This document shows, in pieces, positions 55,982 to 64,000 of a DNA stretch of 64,000 bases. The DNA is from Puccinellia tenuiflora (lineage: Eukaryota; Streptophyta; Magnoliopsida; Poales; Poaceae), in NCBI GenBank assembly GCA_012064385.1, contig QRDG01000231.1, forward strand, positions 62,001-126,000, in the 5' to 3' direction. Position numbers and translations under genes: made by a program. Within the stretch, counting starts at the first letter, position 1. Each line of letters starts with the position of its first letter. Under the pieces are notes generated by a model. The model had not been told where the DNA came from, did not search any database, and saw only the letters and a list, made by a program, of their open reading frames with translations.

Positions 55982-56082
55982 CGTGAGAATCCCTACCTGG
56001 AACCTCACCGCGAAACATTTCATCTCTGATCTCTCTCACCACACAGCACTTCTATCTTTTTGATCGATCGTTGGTAAAGGGA

Positions 56083-56537
56083 ATGGAGATGACGAAGAGA
56101 CCGGCCGCCATTGCCGCCCTCTGCGTGCTCCTCGTGCTGATGTCCGGGCAGGTGCAGCGGGCGGCCGCCATGTCCAAGTTCTGCGCGTGCTACGAGGAGT
56201 GCTACCCCGCGTGCAGGAACCACGTGGTGCGGTTTCTGTGCGTCCCGTTCTGCGCCAACAAGTGCAGCCCCAGGCAGGCGGCCAGCACCGCCGACGACGA
56301 TGCCGACGGCGGCGGCAGCGGCGGCCCGTGCTGGGCGGCCTGCAACGCCGTCAAGATCTGCGGCCTGTCGACCCCCCCGACCGGTACGTGCATTCTGTTT
56401 CCATATATCTTCCTTTGACGCAATCGGAAGATGAATCATTTCATGTTTTGAGCTGATGATTTCTTCTGTTTCTTGCAGATGCTGCTGACGTGGCGAACTG
56501 TGTGCAGAGCTGCAACAGGAAAAGGAGCCTTAATTGA
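56083..56537 (+). CDS. Secreted 12-cysteine peptide (thionin-like/defence-type), two exons
   Basis: Exon 1 is 56083-56383, intron 56384-56478 (GACCG|GTACGT to TTGCAG|AT), exon 2 56479-56537; 119 residues. ATG 56083 is the first in frame. A signal peptide (AAIAALCVLLVLMSGQVQRAAA) precedes a mature part with 12 Cys in the order CxC, EEC, PAC, FLC, PFC, NKC, an acidic Asp/Gly linker, then GPC, AAC, KIC and, from exon 2, ANC and QSC. Repeated C-x3-C spacings (ECYPAC, CVPFCANKC, CWAAC, CVQSC) suggest disulphide-linked helical hairpins, as in thionin-like and alpha-hairpinin peptides. No known class fits exactly. It follows the dirigent gene, but I see no shared regulation beyond similar TATA boxes. 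Antimicrobial or signalling roles are inference. Confidence 0.8.
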
Positions 56538-56539
56538 TC

Positions 56540-56985
56540 ATCTATTTGCTCAGATGTAGAGACGATTTGATGAGGACCTTGTGTACTTCACGTGATGTTG
56601 CATGGCTATGATTTGTAGCGGCAATAATGGATCAAGTTATTTTGCATACATAATAATTAATGTTCATTGTCCATCTTAAAAAAAATGTTCATTGTCTATG
56701 GACAACCAGATTTTACTGTCCTTTTTACGGCGGACAGCAAGATTTCTGCGTCTTTTCTTTCCACGAAGTGACGGATTTATTTCTTTCGGAGTATTAAGCA
56801 AACTCATACATGAACTGAAGTCTAAATCTTAGCCATCTCATGGAGTAGCCTTCTTCCATGACCATGAGCACCAAAAACATGCCCCGGTAGCTAACAGATT
56901 CAGATTCAACTCATATGCAGCTGCGCCATCATCACTTTTATCCACTAAGAAGAAAAAGACTTATAGGTGGATAAAATACCCATGA
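56540..56985. other. 3' flank, no gene
   Basis: A putative 3' UTR with ATTAATGTTCATTG repeats (56660-56700), then AT-rich sequence. Confidence 0.35.
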
Positions 56986-56989
56986 CGCA

Positions 56990-58154
56990 CGGCATTTTTT
57001 GTGCGCCACGCCTATTAGCCGTGGCGCATCAAAAAGCGGTGGGCCACTAGTAAGCCCTTAACAGTGACACACCAGACAACTCCATGCGCCACGGGTAAGT
57101 GTGGACGTGGGCAGCCAGGTGCACACATACTCGTGGCGCACCAATATTCGATGCGTCACGAGTATGTGTAGCCTGGGATGCCAAATTTACGATATTTTGA
57201 GCCAAAATACAAGTGGCGCACCATTCTTCGGTGCGCCACTAGTAGTTTCTGCATTTTGTGCTCTAACGCACACACACCACCACCCCCATCGTATTTTCAG
57301 TTTTCGAAAAAAAAAATCCTTCGAGTTGTAGTTATGTTATGTGACCTGGTTGTTACAAAAAAAATAAACATGAATTTCAACATATTTTTGAATAAAACAT
57401 TATGCTCGGTAAAACGGCGATAACTTTCGCATATGAACTCTGATTTAGACGTTTAATATACAAAAAAATACTAGAGAAAAAGCTACATCCAAATCGTAAG
57501 GGAACATTTAATTTTCGGATGTTTAAGATTTCTGGGCAAATTTTTTAAAAGGGCCTCACTTACACGTGGCGCATCGGAAGAGTGGTGCGCCACGGGTAAT
57601 TGAAATACTCGTGGCGCACCACTGAGACATGCGCCACGGGTAACCTGATGGGCACTCAGCGTGTTAAACAAGCCGTGTGCTTGTCTGTGCTTGTCCCTGA
57701 TTGGTCGAGAGGGGGCCCTCTCATGTGCCTCTCTTCAACCCTCTTTCCTTCTCTCCTTCCTCCTGCATCCCTTCTCCTCTCCCTTCTCCTTCATCCTTTC
57801 TTCCTTCCCCTCTCCCTTCTCTCTCACCGCTGACGCTCCTCTTCCACCAAGTCCTCCACGCCCCCGTCCTTCTCTCCGGCGAGGACGCCCACGACGGCCG
57901 CTGCGCCGCCGCCATCCATCTCCTCCTCCAACGAGATCTCACAACGGCGACGAGCGACGACCACGGCAGCGACGCACAATGTTGAGCGGTGAGCGACGAC
58001 CGCGACGGCAGCGGCGCACTGCAACGATCGGAGCTCCTCCCAGCCATGCCACACCTTCCGCCGCCGGAGTTCCTCCCGGCCTGGCCGCGACGACTGTATT
58101 TTTTTTAAATCAGAAATTCGATAGTAGTGGCGTACCGAATATTGGTGCGCCAAG
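56990..58154. mobile_element. DNA transposon fragment with GTGGCGCACC palindromes
   Basis: Many copies of GTGGCGCACC/GGTGCGCCAC in both orientations (57003, 57020, 57133, 57211, 57567, 57610, 58128) with CACTAG adjoining several. Such subterminal arrays and CACTAGTGGCGC-type ends suggest a CACTA element, though I did not find both termini or a transposase. The GC-rich middle (57730-58080) has frames on both strands without a domain. The right side is cut by the repeat that starts at 58155. Confidence 0.45.
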
Positions 58155-58408
58155 GTGAAAGGACAAGGATGTCGCCTAGAGGGGGGTGAATAGGCGATTT
58201 AATTTTTTTATGATAAAGGCTTGGTAAATGCGGAATAAAACTAGCGTTTAATTTATCAAACACCAAAACCTAATATACTAGGGTTCACCTATGTGCACCA
58301 ACAAATTATGCTAAGAAAGATAACAACAAGGTGATAGGAAGATATAGTATGTCAAGCACGAAGGCTATCACAATGTAAAATACATAAGTAAAGAGCTCGG
58401 GTATAGAC
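58155..58408. mobile_element. Truncated copy of the GTGAAAG-end repeat
   Basis: GTGAAAGGACAAGGATGTCG, the GTGAATAGGCGATT stretch and about 230 bp more match 18968-19245. The copy breaks off at the left border of the next element (58411). Confidence 0.8.
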
Positions 58409-59411
58409 ATAACTGTCGTGGGGTTGTCACGGCAAGTTCTTCCTCCGGGAAGATGAGTTCTGGGGCCATTGATGACTGAAGTACGTAGGAACGGTTAATC
58501 TCGTCAAGGAACAAGGATTTACCCAGGTTCGGCCCCTCTGATTCGAGGTAAAGACCTACTTCCTGCTTCTATGTTATTGCTCTTGATTGTATCTCGATTA
58601 CAAGGACCCGGCTCCACAACTTAGGAGCCGGCGACTTCTCTCTGGTGGCTAGGGTTTCTCTCTACTGGTTGAAGCTTAGCTTACTACGATCCAGGACCCC
58701 CCTTATAAAGGTGGCGGGTCCCTGGACTTACAATCTGTGTCGAGTTCTACTCATACACGGAGTCCTACTCTTGGCTTTGTCCTTCCAAACTAGAACTCCG
58801 GGTTGTACTTGGACTCCATCTTTGGACGCGTCCTTTCTTCATCATGGGCCTTAGTCGGCTTGTCTCCAGCCCAGCCCATGCGACTTGACACGTGACTCGG
58901 CTTTGGCCTTCTTGGTCTTGGCGGGTCTACTTTCCGGGTCCATGGGCCTACCTATAAAGTATCCCCCCATCAGTAGCCCCCGAATTTATCTTGGGTGCAG
59001 CTTTGTCGGCTTCCTTTATCTTCTTGATTTTATTCCTGATTCGACTCTTGGGGTCGACTCCTTCTGTCGACTCCTTCTGTCGACTCCTTCACTCCGAGTC
59101 ATAAGCTCAGAAGTCGCTAGCTGCCAGCTCCAAGATGAATTCCTGCAATTTAAACATAACACACGTAAAATGAATCCGTCCTGTCCTTTCGTACAAGTCC
59201 ACCGCTCTAGCTCTTTATAGCACTTGGCCGAGTCTGTGGCTATTCCTGTACACCACTCTGTCAATTTTCAACTCTTTAAGTCATGGGACTCGGCTTCCTG
59301 GAACAAGCCAACTCTTCTTCCATCTCTGTAGCCTTATCCTTTAACTGTCGAATCGTTATCCATGATTTTACCGCGGGCCACCACTGTATACCTCTAGGGT
59401 TTTTACCCTCT

Positions 59412-59418
59412 TATAAAT
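59412..59418 (+). promoter_or_regulatory. TATA-like box before the Transposase_28 gene
   Basis: TATAAAT lies 119 bp upstream of the ATG at 59531 in the element's own sequence. Confidence 0.55.
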
Positions 59419-59530
59419 GTCAAAGGGTGAGAACATAAACCTCTACTGCCCCCTCATTCCCCAAACTTTCTATCTCTCCTGCACTTGTTCCTTTCCCGCG
59501 CAGCGCTCCCTCTTGCACCGCACGCACGCC

Positions 59531-62500
59531 ATGGCCCCCAAGCGCCCGACCAAGAGCACCTCTAAGGCCAAGGCCCCTTCTGCAAGCAGGATCATCGACA
59601 TTGCTACCGAGGCCGCCGCCGCCGCTCCTGCCTCGAAGAGATCTATCTCCGCCGATTGGGGCGGTTCAACCATCACGGCGGAGCAACTGAAAGCACATCG
59701 CCTAGCAGGCCTCCTTCCTTCAAGCGTCAAGGCACGAGCTCCTGGGGATGAATCGGTGCCTTCTCCGGCGAAGGGCGAGGTCGTCATCTTTGCGGAGCAC
59801 CTTTTCCGCGGTTTCACGCCCCCTGGTAATTTGTTCTTCCGCCAGCTCCTCGAGTTCTATAAGCTGCGGATTCATGATCTTGCGCCCAATTCCATTCTTA
59901 CCCTATCCAACTTCGTTGTTCTCTGTGAGGATTACCTCCAGATTGAGCCAGACCTAGATCTATGGCTCGAGTTGTTCTACTGCAACCCCCAACCTGAAAC
60001 CTCCGGGGGCCCTCTCTTACAGTGCGGCGCTGTAGCTCTCCAGCGTCGCCTAAATTCTGTCTTCCCTAAGCCAGTTTTCCCAAACCGCATCAAAGACTGG
60101 CAAAAAACCTTCTTTTATTGCAAGGACACCTCTCCTGAGGATGAACCTAAGCTCCCTCAATTCTCTGAGAGCCGACTGGAGGTGACTCCTGCTATGAAAG
60201 CCAGGTGCTCAGAGGCTGCCCGGCCCAAAGTCGAGTCATTGATCCTTAGAATCCGGGCTCTCCTCTCTCATGACCTGGAAAACATGGATCTCGTCCGCTG
60301 CTGGACCACCTGGAGAATTCAACCGTTGAGTCCCAGGACTCGGCTCATCTGCTCGTATACCAGGTGTGTCACTGATGATCTCAGGGTGACAGATAAGTTG
60401 TCCGACGGTCCTGAACTTGGTCGATTGATCAAGAAACTGACCGGAAAGATGGTGAAGGACCAGGCCCACTTTGGGCTCCAGCCTTTCTGCTCCACTTGCC
60501 CAGCTCCAGCTGTAAGTACTTTAACTGCCTTTCCTTCTTACTTGCTTGTATTGTCTCAATTTACTAACTCACACTTTCTGTTTCCTCTCTGCAGCTTACC
60601 GACTCCTTCTGGAAGTCGACCCTTGAAACTGACAAGGGCAAAGGGAGCACCTCTGCTGCTGCAGAGATTGTTGAGGAAGAAGAAGCCAGCGAGGAGTCCT
60701 CTAAAGAGGCTACTGCTGCTGGTGATGAGAATGAAGATGAGGAGTCCTCACCTGAGGCTCCCACTGTCAATGTCATTGAGGAGGAGTCCTCTTCTGAAGC
60801 ACAGTATGCTGACAAGGAGCATACCGAATCGAGTCCTGCAGGAGCCCAACCAATTCCATCTGAGGAGTCATCAGATGCCAAGAGTCGCTCCCCGACTCCT
60901 CCAGTTCCGAAAAATGGGTCTCGGGCTGCTGTGCCTAAGGTACCCGCCTCACGAGTCCGAAAATCTAGCAGCTCCTCCAGCGAGCCTGAAGAAATTCCTG
61001 CGCAAGTCCTTGCTGCCAAGAAAAGGAAACTGCGCTCAAGCGGCCCTGCAGAGACTCCTCCGCCTCTACCTGTATCACACCAGAGGAAGTCGATCTCTCC
61101 TCCTGAGAAAGCTGACTCCTATGTGTCAGGAATGTCAATCTTCTCTTCTGACTCTCAAGCCTCTTTGGATCTTGAGACAAATGTTGGGTATGACTTTTCT
61201 CCTCTATTTTTACTAGCATGACATCTGTATTTACCTTTAATCAATATCTGACTTTTAATCTGTCCTGTCTCAGAGCCCGGCCCTGCGCCAAGGTCTCCAA
61301 GCTACCAGGCATGGACGATGTGACTTCCAGCCGAGGAGTTGTACCGCCGTCGACTTCTCAGACGACGAGTACAAAGACCGCTCCTACGACTCCCGCATCT
61401 GCTGGTGCAACAACCACTAGGACTCCCCCTGTTCCCGAGTCCACTCCAAAGACTCGGTTGGAGACTCCTGTGGTGATCCCATCCTCCTCTGGGGGTGGGA
61501 CTCCAACTACTGCGGTTCAGATGCCTCCAAGTCAGAAAAAAGCGGCTCCCACCTCTCAGCTGAACACCGAGCCAGCAAAGTCCTCAACTGATTACAGCCG
61601 GCTCAGGATATCTGACAATAAATCTTTCAACGAGGCCTATATTGAAGCCGTAGAGCTGAATGATCAAGCCTCTAAGCTAAAGGATGAGGAGCAAGTAGCC
61701 CTCAGAGCCCTTGAAATGATTCATAACGTGAGTATTCTAACTTGTGCTCTTTATGCTCTCTCCATTAGTCTCCTATTACAGTAGCCCCCAAGCACCTTAT
61801 CTTTGGTGACTTGGAGCTAAGATAGGTGATTCAACCTGAACTCAAATCACTTGCTAGGTAGAAAAAACTTGCATACTGTAGCCCCCAAGACCTGAGTCCT
61901 TAGCTCTACTAGGACTCGGGGCTGCTGATTTACTGTCTGTCGGGTCCTTAGACCAAAAACTTTTGCATGAGTAGCCCCCAAGCGCCGAGTTGTCAGCCTG
62001 CGACGACTTGGAGCTATCAATATATGTTGCTTACTGATACCTTACTTGGAGAAAAATTTCTGTTCTGCGAGTAGCCCCCAAGCGCCAAGTTGCTAACTTG
62101 TGGCGACTTGGAGCTTATGACTTGCCAACTAGGACTCATGCCTGCTTGATGTGTATGAAAGAATTGACTCCTGAGTAGCCCCCAAGCGCCAAGTTGTTAA
62201 CTTATGACGACTTGGAGCTCATGAGTTATAGAATTTGACTTATAAAAATCTGACTTGCACTTTTCTGACTTGTTGATTGTCGACTTGTACATTGCTGACT
62301 TCTGATTTTCCTGACTTCTGCTTTTTCAGACTGTTGTCTCCAAGATGAAGAGAGACATGAAAAAATTGGAAGACGAAGCGGCTTCCAGTGCCAAATCTGC
62401 TGAATCTGAGAAACAGCATTCCCTCCAACTGGAGAAAGACTTACAAGTCCTAGCTGCTGAGCTAGCAAAGGTGAAAAAGGAGTCGGCTGAAGCAAAGAAG

Positions 62501-63490
62501 GCCGCCCAAAAGGCACACACTGATCTGAGAGCCGTCTTGGACGTATGCCAAAAGGGAATTAAGGCTATGTGCCATCATATCTTTGGTAAGTTACTGCACT
62601 TGCCTTCTTTTAGCTTGATACAAAGAACTCAGCTACTTATGACTTTTGACTTCTCTTACTTTGCAGGGGCTGACTCCCCAAAACTCAAGCTGCCCACTAG
62701 CCAACAACTCCATGCCATGCTAGACCACTGCCATGGGCTGCAGGAGGGTGCTCGCTCTGTGGTAAAATATCTTAACTCCAAGGGCAAGTACCCGAAGGAG
62801 CCTGAACGGTTGGTTGATGAGTTGTCCAGAGCTCCAGGATATATGCACTTGTGGAAACAATCTGCCATGAGGAGATCTGCCATAAGGATACTTGCACTGG
62901 CACACAGCTACTACCCAACTGTCCTGGAGCCAGCAATGCTCACTATGGGGAAGCCAGAGCAGCATGAAGATGGCAAACCCTTCACCCAAGATGATTTCAA
63001 GGCTGAGGAGAAGCTAGTGAGGCCTTACGCTTGCGAGATCGCCAATAAGATGGACCCGGAGGTATGGGTTCATCATTATGACTTGGAAAACAAGAGGGTT
63101 AATCCAGGAGTTCCTCCAATCGTAAACTTTGGGCGTCCCTCACAGGACATGGCTGGTGCCCCATCAACTGTGCCAAGCTCTTCCACTCCAGCAGCTCCTG
63201 GGACTGGCGACTCGACTGGTGCAGAGCCCACGCTAAAGACTCCTGCTGCGCCCACTCCCTCAAGAGTCGCAACTGGCGGCTCCCAAATTCAAGAGGAGTT
63301 GAGCAAGCACATGAAGAACCCGAGGGGAACTGGCTATCAGATGAAGAAAGTTGCCACGAAATCCCCTGCGAAGTCGACTTCCACATCTGCTGCACAGGCG
63401 AAAGACAAGTCTCCAGCTAAGGACTCCACAGCTCCAGTCAAGGACTCAGCTCCTGTTAAGGAAAACTCTCTAGATGACTCTAGTTTGTAA
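59531..63490 (+). CDS. Gypsy-type Transposase_28 protein with coiled coil, five exons
   Basis: Exons 59531-60511, 60595-61187, 61274-61727, 62330-62585 and 62667-63490; all borders are GT/AG, phases fit at each junction and the total is 3108 bp (1035 residues). ATG 59531 (MAPKRPTKS, context GCCATGG) is preferred over the upstream frame at 59417. Residues about 40-330 match the plant 'putative gypsy type transposon' domain: STITAEQLKAHRLAGLLP, VVIFAEHLFRGFTPPGNLF, LLEFYKLRIHDLAPNSI, VLCEDYLQIEPDLDLWLELF, and a KDWQKTFFY segment. A long acidic Ser/Glu region with KKRKL (possible nuclear signal) and a Pro/Thr-rich stretch follow. Exon 4 is a charged coiled coil (KRDMKKLEDEAASSAKSAES), and the tail is Lys/Ser/Pro-rich. 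Members sit in large LTR-type elements; their biochemical role is unknown. No lesion is seen. Confidence 0.85.
61781..62225. repeat. Direct repeats with GTAGCCCCCAAG in intron 3
   Basis: GTAGCCCCCAAG starts at 61781, 61878, 61971, 62071 and 62175, about every 91-104 bp. The last three copies continue GCGCC(G/A)AGTTG and end in CGACTTGGAGCT. The array lies wholly within the third intron of the Transposase_28 gene. Confidence 0.9.
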
Positions 63491-64000
63491 TGATGTACTT
63501 CTGATGATTTTAAACTATGTAGCTTGTTAGCTACTTTGGGTTGTAATGATGCACTACTGGTGCCTTAAACTATTTAGCTTGTTAGCTATTTTGAATTTGT
63601 GCCAATCGGCTTGGTTCTTATAACCCGTCTAGTTTTTCACTGATGAATAAGTAGGCCCTGCATGACTTCTCTTACAGTTTGTGCTGACAGGTTCTTAACT
63701 CATATGTTCCTTAGGATCCATAAGAGAGAGAAACAAGTCATGCCTGTAGATAGATCATATTGTGCAGGATGCATCTGACTTACCAGCGAGAAAGACTAGG
63801 AAAAGTTTGGCTACTGTGCCGGGTCCAAGAGTTTAAGCTTAACTTTTTTCACTGAAAAGCAAGCCCCCAAGAACCTGATGATCAAAATTTAAAGAACAAA
63901 GCGCACTCACTGGGTGACTCGACTAAAGGACTCATGTTCACAAAAGCCGGCTTTATTTCATTTGATCATAATAATTCGATTACATCTAGGCATGGCTCAC
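63491..64000. other. 3' part of the LTR-like element, no gene
   Basis: GTAATGATG(T/C)AC...TTAAACTAT.TAGCTTGTTAGCTA occurs twice (63488-63535 and 63541-63590), a 54-bp-spaced repeat in the probable 3' UTR. The window ends inside the element. Confidence 0.5.

Larger units (their letters stand above)
58411..64000 (+). mobile_element. LTR-retrotransposon-like (LARD-type) element, left part
   Basis: The border starts TGTCGTGGGGTTGTCACGGC, an LTR-like TG start, exactly where the preceding repeat is cut. The element includes GTAGCCCCC-type motifs at 58973 and in intron 3, and the complete Transposase_28 gene on the plus strand. No primer-binding site, gag, protease or reverse transcriptase is visible up to the window end, so it fits a large non-autonomous derivative. 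The right border lies outside the window, hence the moderate confidence. Confidence 0.55.

Overview
This window is plant nuclear DNA, almost certainly from a grass and most likely a Triticeae (wheat/barley/Aegilops) genome. The reasons are the very GC-rich third positions of the host genes, spliced genes with GT/AG borders, Stowaway MITEs with the CTCCCTCC terminus, plant-mobile-domain transposons, gypsy-type 'Transposase_28' proteins, and host genes sitting as islands in nested transposons. No prokaryotic operon, CRISPR array or functional rRNA/tRNA gene is visible.

Layout. 1-2.9 kb: a decayed PIF/Harbinger-associated SANT-like gene and a Stowaway MITE. 3.0-12.1 kb: two divergent paralogues of a small grass protein with TPR-like helices (3031-3849 and 11349-12104). 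They are separated by repeats and by a transposon carrying a plant mobile domain pseudogene with unusual TAGCGCCT/AGGCGCTA hairpins at its ends; the second paralogue lies just outside that element and a perfect 154-bp tandem duplication lies 245 bp upstream of its ATG. 13-16.6 kb: foldback elements, one nested in a PIF/Harbinger element with a TAA target-site duplication. 17-26.7 kb: a secreted glycine-rich cell-wall protein gene (17112-17681) and a duplicate 9 kb away that carries a stop codon and two frameshifts (26064-26645), with a gypsy integrase remnant, a non-autonomous repeat and a hairpin-forming minisatellite (23.2-24.4 kb) between them. 27.4 kb: a DUF4283 LINE remnant.

28.7-50.7 kb: a tandem array of four minus-strand F-box/beta-propeller genes. 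A has lost its F-box region and is split by a Mutator-like and a hAT element. B is intact. C has two single-base deletions. D is a 5' stub. Comparing the copies shows a small conserved last exon about 1.0-1.5 kb beyond the main exon in A, B and C, with matching splice sites, which an ORF search misses. The array also gives dated transposon insertions with empty sites, a hAT insertion 83 bp upstream of B's start codon, and a cluster of independent SINE insertions at one homologous position.

51.7-53.9 kb: a decayed autonomous-type Harbinger element with a HARBI1-like transposase pseudogene. 54.4-56.6 kb: two secreted-protein genes, a dirigent protein (54608-55189) and a two-exon, 12-cysteine peptide (56083-56537), each with a clear TATA box. 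57-64 kb: nested transposons ending in a large LTR-like element that carries an intact five-exon gypsy-type Transposase_28 gene (59531-63490, 1035 codons) and runs off the window.

I found no convincing new biological system. The most useful new observations are the hidden last exon and insertion history of the F-box array, the SINE hotspot, the promoter tandem duplication, the hairpin minisatellite and the hairpin-ended plant-mobile-domain transposon. All homology statements come from recognising family motifs by eye, without a database search.
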